A stretch of DNA of 42,526 nucleotides from Desertihabitans aurantiacus (GTDB taxonomy: Bacteria; Actinomycetota; Actinomycetes; Propionibacteriales; Propionibacteriaceae), in the NCBI RefSeq assembly GCF_003344635.1, contig NZ_QPKK01000005.1:1-42526 (forward strand), given 5' to 3'. Position 1 is the stretch's first letter. Every line of letters starts with the position of its first letter. The notes below the pieces were generated by a model, which was not told the DNA's origin, did no database searches, and saw nothing but the letters and a program-made list of their open reading frames with translations. Position numbers and translations under genes: made by a program. Of this stretch, positions 22,785 to 31,038 are shown one piece after another.

Positions 22785-24161
22785 TCAGCCCGGCCGGCCG
22801 CCGAGCAGCGAGCGGGTCAGCTCCTCCTGGCCGGACAGCAGCTGGTCGAGGGCCGCCGCCAGGTCGTCGTCGTCGGGCTCGGCGCCGCGCTCGACGGCAC
22901 GGAGCACCACCCGCCGCATCAGCTCCTTGGCGAAGGAGGCGGTGACCCCCTCGGCCCGGGCCGCCGCGGCGGCGAGCGCATCCGCGCCCAGTCCCAGCCC
23001 CTCGGCGTAGAGGGCGAACAGCCGGACCCGGGCCGCCGCGTCGGGCAGGTCGACCGGGACGGCCAGGTCGACCCGGCCGGGACGCTCGGCGAGCGCGCGC
23101 TCGAGCAGCTCCACCCGGTTGGTCGTCATCACGAAGGCCACGTCTGCGTCACCCTCGAGACCGTCGAGCGCGTCGAGGAGGGCGAACAGGAGCGGCTGGG
23201 GGCCGTACTGGTCCCGGTCCTGGGCGATGAGGTCGACGTCCTCCAGCACCACCATCGCCGGCTGCAGCGCCCGGGCCAGCTCGGTGGCGACGCCGATCTG
23301 GGCGATGGCGGGCCCGGTGAGCAGCACCACCGTCGTCCCCTCGGTACGGGAGATGAGGTGGCGGACGGTGTGGGTCTTGCCGGTGCCCGGAGGTCCGTAG
23401 AGCAGGACGCCCCGCTTGAGGTGGCGCCCGGCGGCGCGCAGGGCGTCGCGGTGCGCACCGATGCCCACGACGTGCGCGACGACGCGGTCGAGGACCCCGT
23501 CGGGCAGCACGATCTCGGACTCGGCGATCCGCGGACGGGCCAGGAACGTCGCCCCGGCCGGACGGCCGTCGTAGGAGTGGTCGGCGAAGGTCACCACCTG
23601 ACCGCGCAGCACGCTCCGCTCGCGCATCAGCCGGCGCACCTCGGCCAGCAGCCGCCCGGCCACCGCCGGGTCGGCCGCCAGCACGTCGAGCCGGGCGCTG
23701 TCCATCCCGTACTGCGGCTTCGCCGCTGCCTGCAGCACCGCCACCGGTGCGGAGTCGAAGGTGAACAGCCGCAGCCCGAGCGCCACCACCTGGCGCTGGG
23801 TGTCCGGGCCGGTGGCGACCTCGGTGTAGTCCACCGCACCGGGCTCGACCATCGTGTGGGTGCTGCTCAGCAGCTCCGAGACCGACTCCGAGGCCATCCC
23901 GCGCCCCGCATCCACCCCGACGAGCCGGGCCTGCGGGTCGGCCGCGGCCAGCGCCTCCAGGGCGATGTCGGCGTCCACCAGCCGGTGGGTGGGCACCGGC
24001 TCGCTGACCACCGGCAGCTCGGCCAGCCCCGTCCCCAGGTGCTCCTCGACCAGCTGCCCGAGCGGCGTGAGCCGGCTGGCCACCCGCTCGCGGACGACGT
24101 CGTCGATGAAGCGCCGGAAGGTCTCGATGAAGGCCCGCTGCTGCTCGTCCACGGCCCTCAT
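22785..24161 (-). CDS. AAA+ ATPase of unknown role
   Basis: A 458-residue protein. An N-terminal half without recognised domains is followed by a single AAA+ module: Walker A GPPGTGKT (residues about 256-263), Walker B MVVLEDVDLIA, sensor-1 MTTNRVE and a second-region arginine in LAERPGRVDLAVPVD. The layout resembles CDC48/FtsH-like single-AAA proteins, but no protease domain is present. I take ATG 24161, where the family-like helical start begins; the frame runs on to 24215 without homology. Its partner is unknown. It converges on dapE. Confidence 0.82.
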   Translation of the reverse strand: MRAVDEQQRAFIETFRRFIDDVVRERVASRLTPLGQLVEEHLGTGLAELPVVSEPVPTHRLVDADIALEALAAADPQARLVGVDAGRGMASESVSELLSSTHTMVEPGAVDYTEVATGPDTQRQVVALGLRLFTFDSAPVAVLQAAAKPQYGMDSARLDVLAADPAVAGRLLAEVRRLMRERSVLRGQVVTFADHSYDGRPAGATFLARPRIAESEIVLPDGVLDRVVAHVVGIGAHRDALRAAGRHLKRGVLLYGPPGTGKTHTVRHLISRTEGTTVVLLTGPAIAQIGVATELARALQPAMVVLEDVDLIAQDRDQYGPQPLLFALLDALDGLEGDADVAFVMTTNRVELLERALAERPGRVDLAVPVDLPDAAARVRLFALYAEGLGLGADALAAAAARAEGVTASFAKELMRRVVLRAVERGAEPDDDDLAAALDQLLSGQEELTRSLLGGRPG

Positions 24162-24340
24162 CCTGCCGGGCGGCGGGTCAACCGGGGTGGGCGGAGGAAA
24201 ACCCGTGGACACCACCCGCCGGTGCGGTCAGGCTGTCCGTGCCGGGCCCCGCGGGGGGCCCAGTCCGGGAGGAGGTCGAGCAGTGCCCACCACCACGTGC
24301 ACGCTCCGCGTGCCCCACCCGAACTGGGAGAGCTCCACCC

Positions 24341-25207
24341 GTGCCCGAACGCACTTCCCGGCCGGACACCCCGGCCGAACCGCATCCCGCTGAGGCCGCG
24401 CCCCGTCCCGTCGACTGGGTCACCGTCGAGGACCCGCCCGAGGGCCGCTGGTCCACCTAGACCTCGGTCACCCGGCTGAGCCGCGGCCCCGAACCCCGCC
24501 CCTCCTGGGTGGTCACGGCCGACGCCGCGGTCGACACCGAGCTCGGCGTGCTCAAGAGCGGCAAGGAGGCCGTCTGCCACCTGCTGCGCCGGGCCGTGCC
24601 CGGCGACCCCGACCGCGACTCGCTGCTGGTGGCCAAGCGCTACCTCGACGCCGACCGGCGCGACTTCCAGCGCTCGACCGTCTACACCGAGGGCCGGCGG
24701 ACCCGCAACAGCCGGGACGCCCGGGCGCTCGCCCGGCGCTCGAGCCACGGACGGGCCGTCGCGGCCGGGCAGTGGGCCCAGGCCGAGTGGGACACCCTGG
24801 TCCGGCTGTGGCAGGCGGGGGTCGGCGTGCCGTACCCGGTGCAGGTCGACGGCACCGAGATCCTGATGGAGTACATCGCGGTCGACGGGGAGGCCGCGCC
24901 GCGGCTGGCCGACTGCCGCGGCACCTCGGAGGAGCTGCGGAGCTGGTACGACCAGGTCGTCGACGCGATGGAGCGGATGGCCTCCCTCGGACTGGCCCAC
25001 GGTGACCTCTCGCCCTTCAACCTGCTGCTGGCCGGCTCGCGGGTCGTCGTCATCGACCTGCCGCAGGTGGTCGACGTCACCGTCAACCCCAACGGCATGG
25101 AGCTGTTGCACCGGGACTGCCGCAACGTCGGCGACTGGTTCGGTCGCCGCGGTCTGGACGTCGACGCCGAGGAGCTGTTCGGGCGGCTGGTGGCGGCGCT
25201 GTGGTGA
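24341..25207 (+). pseudogene. RIO-type serine/threonine kinase interrupted by an in-frame TAG
   Basis: In one frame the sequence reads 39 codons (VPERTSRPDT...PPEGRWST), a TAG at 24458-24460, then 249 more codons to TGA 25207. Everything after the TAG is an intact RIO1-like kinase: LGVLKSGKEA (ATP loop), VAKRY (lysine), the family insert RSTVYTEGRRTRNSRD, catalytic HGDLSPFN and metal-binding VIDLPQ. Relatives have Trp at the TAG position (W-S/T-T-W), so one G-to-A change (TGG to TAG) explains it. The kinase core could still be made from GTG 24509, though no ribosome site is seen there. GGAG at 24327-24330 supports start 24341. Confidence 0.75.
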
Positions 25208-25214
25208 GCGGGCG

Positions 25215-27257
25215 TCAGGGGAGGGGCTGCTCGGCACGGACGTCCTCGGGCAGCACGTCGGGCCGCCACCCCCGCCAGGTGGGGTGGCGCAGCCGCCGGA
25301 CGTCGGTCCAGTCCATGTAGTGCACCTCGCCGACCAGCAGCGGATCCACCCAGTGCACCCCGGCTGCGTCGGCGCGGGGGATGTCGCCCACCGGTGCGTC
25401 GGAGCGGGCCAGTGGCTCGAGCAGGCCGGCCGCCTCCCGCAGCGAGCGCTGGCTGAACCCGCTGCCCACCTTGCCGACGTAGTGCAGCCCGTCCTCGCCC
25501 TGCACGGCCAGCACCAGGGCGCCGATCTCGCCGGTGCGGCCGTTGCGGCCCTCGGTCCAGCCGACCACGACGACGTCCTGGGTACGGATGTTCTTCACCT
25601 TCAGCCACTGCTCGGAGCGGACCCCGGGGGTGTAGCGCGAGCCGCAGCGCTTGGCCACCAGCCCCTCCCCGCCGAGGCCGCGGCTCACCTCCATGGCGGT
25701 GTCGAAGTCCTGCCCGAGCACCGGCGGCACCTGCACCCGGGCGCCCAGGCCCGCCGTGCCCTGCACCAGCTCCTCCAGCGCGGTGCGCCGCTCCTCCAGC
25801 GGCCGGTCGACCACCGGCTCGCCGTCGAGCACCAGCAGGTCGAACAGCAGCAGCTGGACCGGCGTGGACGTCATCGCCCGGGTGATGTCGGAGGGGCGGG
25901 TGAGGTTGATCCGGTGCTGCAGCCGCTCGAAGCTGGGACGTCCCTGCTCGTCGAGGGCGACCACCTCGCCGTCGAGCACCACCCGGCGTCCCGCCAGCGC
26001 CGCCAGGTCGCGGGCCAGCTCGGGGTAGGTGGCGCTCATCGCCAGGCCACGCCGCGAGGTCAGCTGAGCGCCGTCGGCGTCCACCGCGACGACCGCCCGG
26101 ACACCGTCCCACTTCATCTCGAAGACCCAGTCGCCGGTCTCGGTGAACGCGGCGGTGCGGCCGCGGGGGGAGGTGGCCATCATGGGGGAGAGGGCCGGCA
26201 GCGGGGAGGGTGCTTGCTCGGTGTCGGCGGTGGGGTCGGGGGATCGCCCTTCGACAGGCTCAGGGCGCTGGGGTCGGCTCGGGCGCTGGGGTCGGGTCGG
26301 ACGGCCAGAGGATCGCCCTTCGACAGGCTCAGGGCGCTGGGGTCGGCTCGGGCGCTGGGGTCGGGTCGGGCGCTCGTCGAGGAGGGCGGCCATCGGGTCG
26401 TCCATCGTGGCGGCCCGCTCGAGCACCTCGGCCAGCTCGAGCTGGGTGAGGTCGGGGTCGTCCAGCTCCTCCCAGGTGCGCGGGGCGGCCACCCGCGGGC
26501 GTCCGCGGCCGCGCAGCGAGTAGGGCGCGATGGTGGTCTTCGCGGCGTTGTTCTGGCTCCAGTCGATGAACACCTTGCCGACCCGTTCGCTGCGGCGCAT
26601 CACCGCGATGACGAGGTCGGGGTGCATCTTCTGCAGCACACCGGCGATCTGGCGGGCCAGGTCGCTCGCCTCGTCGCTGGTCCGCTCGCCGTCCAGGGCG
26701 GCGTAGAGGTGGATGCCCTTGCTGCCGCTGGTGACCGGCACCGAGGAGAGCCCGATCTCGGCCAGCAGGTCGCGGGCGCTGCGGGCCACCAGCGCGCACT
26801 CGGTGAGCCCCACGCCGGGGCCGGGGTCGAGGTCGAGCACCAGGCGGTCGGGGTGGCCGGGGGTGTCGTCGTCGTCGAAACGCCACTGCGGCACGTGCAG
26901 CTCGACGGCGGCGAGCTGGGCCAGCCAGGTCAGCGTGGCGACGTCGGCCACCACCGGGTAGTCGACCGGGCGGTCGGAGTGCTCGACCCGCACCCGCGGC
27001 ACCCAGTCCGGCGTCCCCGAGTCGAGGTTCTTGGTGAAGAACACCAGCTCGCGCCCGCTGCCGCCGGCGCCCTCGGGCCAGCGCTTGCGGGTGCACGGAC
27101 GCCGCCGCAGCTGGGGCAGCAGCAGCGGGGCGATCTCGCTGTAGTAGTGCAGCATCTCGCCCTTCGTGGCGCCGGTCTCGGCGAACAGCACCTTGTCCAG
27201 GTTGGTCAGCCTCAGCGTGCGGCCGTCGACGGTGATCTGCTGACCCTGGGCAGGCAT
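25215..27257 (-). CDS. ligD: ATP-dependent DNA ligase D, polymerase-ligase form
   Basis: A 680-residue NHEJ protein. The N-terminal archaeo-eukaryotic primase/polymerase domain (residues about 10-280) shows RLVLDLDPGPG with the two catalytic Asp and the SGSKGIHLY motif. A Pro/Arg/Glu-rich linker (about 285-365) contains two copies of a 20-residue repeat. The ligase domain starts near 370 with FEMKWDGVRA (adenylated Lys about 382), and GEGLVAK and LKVKN lead into the OB fold. There is no phosphoesterase module and no ku gene nearby. A weak -10 CATGAT lies 6 bp before ATG 27257. Confidence 0.92.
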   Translation of the reverse strand: MPAQGQQITVDGRTLRLTNLDKVLFAETGATKGEMLHYYSEIAPLLLPQLRRRPCTRKRWPEGAGGSGRELVFFTKNLDSGTPDWVPRVRVEHSDRPVDYPVVADVATLTWLAQLAAVELHVPQWRFDDDDTPGHPDRLVLDLDPGPGVGLTECALVARSARDLLAEIGLSSVPVTSGSKGIHLYAALDGERTSDEASDLARQIAGVLQKMHPDLVIAVMRRSERVGKVFIDWSQNNAAKTTIAPYSLRGRGRPRVAAPRTWEELDDPDLTQLELAEVLERAATMDDPMAALLDERPTRPQRPSRPQRPEPVEGRSSGRPTRPQRPSRPQRPEPVEGRSPDPTADTEQAPSPLPALSPMMATSPRGRTAAFTETGDWVFEMKWDGVRAVVAVDADGAQLTSRRGLAMSATYPELARDLAALAGRRVVLDGEVVALDEQGRPSFERLQHRINLTRPSDITRAMTSTPVQLLLFDLLVLDGEPVVDRPLEERRTALEELVQGTAGLGARVQVPPVLGQDFDTAMEVSRGLGGEGLVAKRCGSRYTPGVRSEQWLKVKNIRTQDVVVVGWTEGRNGRTGEIGALVLAVQGEDGLHYVGKVGSGFSQRSLREAAGLLEPLARSDAPVGDIPRADAAGVHWVDPLLVGEVHYMDWTDVRRLRHPTWRGWRPDVLPEDVRAEQPLP
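26241..26369. repeat. Two 60-bp direct repeats inside the ligD linker
   Basis: 26241-26300 and 26310-26369 are identical over 60 bp with a 9-bp spacer. The 69-bp period is 23 codons, so the frame is kept. Each copy holds CCTTCGACAGGCTCAGGGC, the core of a dispersed element common in many bacterial genomes, with GCCCT/AGGGC arms. In LigD it is read as RPEPVEGRS. Shorter GGGCGCTGGGGTCGG-type units repeat inside each copy. Confidence 0.9.
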
Positions 27258-27298
27258 GGGCCCATCATGGCCCGTCCCCGAGCCCGGCGGGTGTCTCC

Positions 27299-27304
27299 TA
27301 GGGT
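27299..27304 (+). promoter_or_regulatory. -10 element of the leader ORF and LOG-family gene
   Basis: TAGGGT lies exactly 6 bp before GTG 27311, the same spacing as at dapE and glgC. It sets the likely transcript start at or next to the leader-ORF start rather than at the LOG gene. Confidence 0.5.
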
Positions 27305-27310
27305 GTGCGC

Positions 27311-27352
27311 GTGACCAGCAGCGCCGCAGACCGTCCCAGGAGGGGCCAGTGA
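27311..27352 (+). CDS. Putative 13-codon leaderless leader ORF
   Basis: GTG 27311 opens a 13-codon frame (MTSSAADRPRRGQ) whose TGA (27350-27352) overlaps the GTG of the LOG-family gene by 4 bp. The Arg-Arg codons contain the AGGAGGGG ribosome site of the next gene. The -10 placement implies ribosomes could load directly here and reinitiate downstream. It is too short for homology and may be non-functional. Confidence 0.4.
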   Translation: MTSSAADRPRRGQ

Positions 27353-28164
27353 GCACCCCCGAGCCGCGCAACCCGTCCACCGGCCCCGCGCCGGTGGAGT
27401 CCCGGCCCGTCTCCCGGCACCGGCAGGGCCCGGTGGAGCGGCGCCGGGAGGACCAGAGCACCACCGACCAGCGGCTGCTCGACAGCCGCGGCGCGACCGA
27501 CTGGGTGCACTCCGACCCGTGGCGGGTGCTGCGGATCCAGTCCGAGTTCGTCGAGGGCTTCGGGACGCTGGCCGAGACCGGTCCGGCCATCTCGGTCTTC
27601 GGCTCGGCCCGGCTGGGCGCCGAGCACCCGATGTACGCCGCCGCGGAGGAGATCGCCGCCCGGCTGGTGCGGGCCGGCTACGCGGTCATCACCGGCGGTG
27701 GACCGGGGATCATGGAGGCGGCCAACAAGGGCGCGGCCGAGGCCGGCGGCACCTCGATCGGGCTCGGCATCGAGCTGCCCTTCGAGAGCAGCCTCAACGA
27801 CCACGTCACCCTCGGCATCAACTTCCGCTACTTCTTCGCCCGCAAGACGATGTTCGTCAAGTACTCCCAGGGCTTCGTGGTGATGCCCGGCGGGTTCGGC
27901 ACCCTGGACGAGCTGTTCGAGGCCCTCACCCTGGTGCAGACCCAGAAGGTCACCAACTTCCCGGTGGTGCTGTTCGGCACGCGCTACTGGAGCGGCCTGG
28001 TCGACTGGGTGCGCGACCGGCTGCTCGAGGAGGGCTGCATCAGCCCCCGCGACGTCGACCTGCTCCAGCTCACCGACGACGTCGACGAGGCGCTCGACAT
28101 CATCGTCAACCACCGCGTCCCGCGGCTGACCGAACGGGCCGGCACCGCCGAGACCGAGTCCTGA
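27349..28164 (+). CDS. LOG-family (TIGR00730) Rossmann-fold protein
   Basis: A 271-residue protein. A disordered basic N terminus (about residues 1-45) precedes a lysine-decarboxylase-like/LOG domain with SVFGSARLG, ITGGGPGIMEAANKGA and the catalytic PGGFGTLDELFE motif. LOG enzymes hydrolyse nucleoside 5'-monophosphates such as cytokinin ribotides to base plus ribose phosphate; in bacteria the true substrate is often unknown. The GTG 27349 has AGGAGGGG 5-8 bp upstream and overlaps the leader ORF stop. Confidence 0.88.
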   Translation: MSTPEPRNPSTGPAPVESRPVSRHRQGPVERRREDQSTTDQRLLDSRGATDWVHSDPWRVLRIQSEFVEGFGTLAETGPAISVFGSARLGAEHPMYAAAEEIAARLVRAGYAVITGGGPGIMEAANKGAAEAGGTSIGLGIELPFESSLNDHVTLGINFRYFFARKTMFVKYSQGFVVMPGGFGTLDELFEALTLVQTQKVTNFPVVLFGTRYWSGLVDWVRDRLLEEGCISPRDVDLLQLTDDVDEALDIIVNHRVPRLTERAGTAETES

Positions 28165-28171
28165 GCGCGGC

Positions 28172-29080
28172 TCAGGACCGGTACCCCACGAGGCGATCGC
28201 TGTCGTCCCACAGCGCCTGCGCGAGCTGGTCGTCGCGGGCCGGAGCGGACGGGTCGGGCCAGCTGAGGACACCGGAACGCAGCGCGGCGTAGCAGCGGCC
28301 AGGTGGTGGGGTGAGGCGGCCCAGCGTGAGGTCGGCCAGTGCCGCACCGGCCTCCTCGGCACCGTTGAGGGCGGGCTCGAGCCTGCGCAGCGGCCGCCGC
28401 AGCAGCGGGTGGCCGAGGACGGACCAGGCCACCCGCGACCGCAGCGGAAGCTGCCCGGCCAGCCCGGTGCCGAAGACCTGCCCGGGGCAGAACGCGATCG
28501 CCGTGGGCGGGCCACCCGGGAGGTGGGTCAGCCTGCGGACGGTGAGCAGGGCGCACAGCTTGGACGCGGTGTAGGCGTGCTGGCCCGCCCGGCGCGGGCT
28601 CCTCTCGCGGCCGGGGTCCCGCTCCGGGTGCGCCAGCAGCCCGGCGTCGGCGTGCCGGGGCGGTGGCAGTCCGGCACCGGTGGCAGGGTCGTGGGTGCCG
28701 CTGGTGGTCAGCACCGCCACCGCCCGGGTCGACAGGGCCGGCAGCAGGAGGCGGAGCAGCAGGTGGTGGGCCAGGTGGTTGACCGCGAAGGTGGTCTCGA
28801 CGCCGTCGACGGTCCGGCCGTCGGCGTCGGCCCGCAGCGTCCCGGCGTTGAGCACGAGCCCGTCGAGGGCGGCCCCGTCCAACCAGCGGTGCACAGCATC
28901 CGCGAACTCCCGCACCGAGGCCAGCTGGTCGAGGTGCAGCGGGGACGTCTCCGCTCCGGCGGTCTCGCGCCGGGCGCCCAGCAGCAGCCGGACACCGCCC
29001 TCGCGGGTCAGCCGCTGCGCGGCGACCGCGCCCAGGCCCGACGTGCCGCCGGTCATCACCACGGTGCGCACCGTCCTCAC
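28172..29080 (-). CDS. SDR oxidoreductase, retinol-dehydrogenase-like
   Basis: A 302-residue SDR with TGGTSGLG, NAG in VLNAG, AVNHLAHH and YTASK, in the arrangement of the WWOX/retinol dehydrogenase-like SDRs. The basic residues after beta-2 (LGARRE) suggest NADP. The start is uncertain: GTG 29080 overlaps the stop of the NmrA remnant (GTGA); GTG 29071, GTG 29062 and ATG 29056 are alternatives. It converges on the LOG-family gene with a 7-bp gap. Substrate unknown; the neighbourhood looks like a decaying redox cluster. Confidence 0.78.
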   Translation of the reverse strand: MRTVRTVVMTGGTSGLGAVAAQRLTREGGVRLLLGARRETAGAETSPLHLDQLASVREFADAVHRWLDGAALDGLVLNAGTLRADADGRTVDGVETTFAVNHLAHHLLLRLLLPALSTRAVAVLTTSGTHDPATGAGLPPPRHADAGLLAHPERDPGRERSPRRAGQHAYTASKLCALLTVRRLTHLPGGPPTAIAFCPGQVFGTGLAGQLPLRSRVAWSVLGHPLLRRPLRRLEPALNGAEEAGAALADLTLGRLTPPPGRCYAALRSGVLSWPDPSAPARDDQLAQALWDDSDRLVGYRS

Positions 29081-29328
29081 CGCCCGGGTGCCGGAGCCGG
29101 ATCCGCTGCGGCGGTGGCGAGGACGTCGGCGAGGCTCCGGGGCGGCCGGCCGGTGGCCCTGCGCACGTCGGTCGGTGTCGCGTTCCGGCCGCTGCGTAGC
29201 TCGTCGAAGAGCTCGGCCAGCACGGCGACCAGCTCGGCCGGTACGCCGGCTGCGGTCAGCCCGGCGGTGAACTCGCCGGTCGGCACCGGCTGGTGGACGG
29301 TGCGGTCTGATGGAGGAGAGATCGTCAT
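29077..29328 (-). pseudogene. NmrA-type NAD(P)-binding protein, C-terminal remnant
   Basis: Only 83 codons remain. From VPTGEFTAGLTAAGVPAELV to RSLADVLATAAAD the sequence matches the C-terminal tail typical of NmrA-like NAD(P)H-binding oxidoreductases (ALTxAGVPxxxA...GRNA...GRxPRxxxD). The Rossmann domain that should lie upstream is absent, replaced by the short unrelated start MTISPPSDRTVHQP. No -10 or ribosome site is seen for ATG 29328. It is probably a deletion remnant, with the AraC gene now abutting the breakpoint. Confidence 0.55.
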
Positions 29329-29412
29329 GGACCGAGCCAACCGCCGGTCCCCACCCCACGCGGAAGGGCCGGCCGTCCCGCTCGCGTGCTCGGTCGTCCT
29401 AGGCTCGTGGAG

Positions 29413-30372
29413 GTGGACGCGTTGGCGAACCTCCTCGATGGGCCACGGGGTCGCGGGGCCTTCCTCTTCCGGACGGTGATGGAGCCGCCGTGGTCGCTGC
29501 GGATGGACGACGGCACACCGCTCGGGCTGGTCGCGGTCCTCACCGGCACGGTGTGGGTGGAGTCGCCCGGCGGCGCGACGCGCGAGGTGCCCGCCGGGTC
29601 GGTGGCGGTGGCCCGCGGACGTGACCCGGTCACCCTGTCCAGCGAGCCGGGGCTGGCGCCGCAGGTCGTCTGCGGGCCGGGCGGGCGCCGGACCGACCCG
29701 GACGGCACCGACCTGGCCGACCGGCTGCGGCTGGGCACCCGCACCTGGGGCAACGACCCGGACGGGTCCACGGTGCTGCTGCTGGGCTGCTACCACCTCC
29801 GCGGCGAGATCAGCGGCCGCGTCGTCGAAGCGCTGCCGGCGCTGCTGGTGCTCGAGCCGTCGACCTGGAGCTCACCGCTGGTGCCGCTGCTGGCCGAGGA
29901 GATCGGCCGCGACGAGCTCGGGCAGCAGGCCGTCCTCGACCGGCTGCTCGACCTGCTGCTGGTCTCGGTGGTCCGGGCCTGGTTCGCCCGGCAGGGGGCC
30001 GAGGTCCCGGGCTGGTACGCCGCCTCGCTGCACCCGGTGGCCGGCCCCGCACTGCGGCTGCTGTAGGAGCACCCCGAGCGGGCCTGGACGGTGGCCGGTC
30101 TGGCGGCCGCGGTGGGCACCTCCCGCTCCGCACTGGCCCGCTGCTTCACCGAGACCGTCGGTGTCCCACCGATGAGCTACCTGCGGGAGTGGCGGCTCAC
30201 CCGGGCGGCCGAGCTGCTGCTCGAGCCGGAGCTCACCCTCGACGCGATCGCCAGGCGGGTCGGCTACAGCGACGGCTCGGCGCTCAGCACCGTGTTCAAG
30301 ACGGCGCGGGGGATCAGCCCGCAGGCCTACCGTCGGGCCCTCGACCCGGGTGAGGCCGCAGCGGCTCGGTGA
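29413..30372 (+). pseudogene. AraC-family regulator (cupin_6 + HTH) interrupted by an in-frame TAG
   Basis: One frame encodes a typical AraC regulator of about 319 residues: a cupin-type sensor (FRTVMEPPWSLRM, VLTGTVWVES) and the family sequence YAASLHPVAGPALRLL. A TAG at 30064-30066 (codon 218) follows, and then the intact double HTH (WTVAGLAAAVGTSRSALAR, LTLDAIARRVGYSDGSALS) to TGA 30372. A C-to-T change of a CAG would explain the TAG; the ancestral codon is a guess. As written, the protein would lose its DNA-binding domain. GTG 29413 lies 7 bp after TAGGCT (29400-29405), the leaderless spacing. It diverges from the NmrA remnant and SDR, its likely former targets. Confidence 0.72.
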
Positions 30373-30379
30373 GGACCGG

Positions 30380-30583
30380 TCAGCCGAGGGTGTAGCCGGC
30401 CTCCTCGACGGCGGCGGCCACCTGCTCGCGCGGCAGCGGCGCCTCGCTGCTGATCCGGACCTGACCCGAGGCCAGGTCGACGTCGACCGAGCGGACGCCG
30501 GGGAGCTCGCCGACCTCCTCGGTGACGGAGGCGACGCAGTGCTCGCAGGTCATGCCGGTGACGGTCCAGGTGCTCGTGCTCAC
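30380..30583 (-). CDS. Heavy-metal-associated (CopZ-like) copper chaperone
   Basis: A 67-residue HMA domain with the metal-binding GMTCEHC motif (Cys13 and Cys16), a beta-alpha-beta-beta-alpha-beta layout and terminal AGYTLG. It probably carries Cu(I) to a P-type ATPase, which is not in this window. The GTG start has a -10-like TACCCT (minus strand, 30590-30595) 6 bp upstream, so a leaderless transcript is likely. Confidence 0.9.
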   Translation of the reverse strand: MSTSTWTVTGMTCEHCVASVTEEVGELPGVRSVDVDLASGQVRISSEAPLPREQVAAAVEEAGYTLG

Positions 30584-30651
30584 CGCGCCAGGGTAGGCGA
30601 CCGGGGAGAGCCCTCACCCGGTGCCGACCGGTGGTGGCTACGATCACCGCC

Positions 30652-31038
30652 ATGGAGTGGGTGCTGCTGGTGGTGGCCGTCGGCGTGCTCGCCGTCGGCG
30701 CGGTCGCCGCTGCGGGCCGGTTCGGCGGCATGGCCGAGGAGCCGGTGCGCGACACCTTCACCCCGGCGCTGCCGGACCGTCACTGGTCGGGTGCCGACCT
30801 CGATGCCCTGCGGTTCTCCACCGCGCTGCGCGGCTACCGGATGGACCAGGTGGACGAGGTGGTCGACCGGCTCGCCCGCGAGCTGGACCGGCGCGACGCC
30901 CGGATCGCCGAGCTGGAGGAGACGCTGGCCCGGCGGGCGCCGTCCGGCCCGGGGTCCCAGACCCCACCGCTCTCCCAGCCCGCACCGCCCTCTCAGCCCG
31001 GTCTGGTGCCCCAGGACGCCGAGCGGCCGTGGAGGTGA
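30652..31038 (+). CDS. DivIVA-domain membrane protein
   Basis: A 128-residue protein. An N-terminal membrane helix (EWVLLVVAVGVLAVGAVAAAG) is followed by a DivIVA-type segment (LRFSTALRGYRMDQVDEVVD), a short coiled coil (ARELDRRDARIAELEETLARR) and a Pro/Gln-rich tail. DivIVA domains recruit proteins to cell poles or septa in actinobacteria. ATG 30652 lies 7 bp after TACGAT (30639-30644). The next gene overlaps its end, so they form an operon with the glycosylase and SRPBCC genes. Confidence 0.82.
   Translation: MEWVLLVVAVGVLAVGAVAAAGRFGGMAEEPVRDTFTPALPDRHWSGADLDALRFSTALRGYRMDQVDEVVDRLARELDRRDARIAELEETLARRAPSGPGSQTPPLSQPAPPSQPGLVPQDAERPWR

Noticed and set aside
26241-26369. CRISPR-like or transposon-derived array
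   Set aside because: Only two copies with a 9-bp spacer, in frame in a coding linker, with no transposase or cas gene nearby.
29327-29479. Plus-strand small ORF at 29327 with GGAGGAGAG upstream
   Set aside because: The product has no recognisable features, lies in a different frame from the AraC gene and overlaps its coding start; judged coincidental.
24458-30066. General reassignment of TAG to a sense codon
   Set aside because: glgA ends naturally at TAG 33619 and nothing in the window encodes a suppressor tRNA, so ordinary nonsense changes are more likely.
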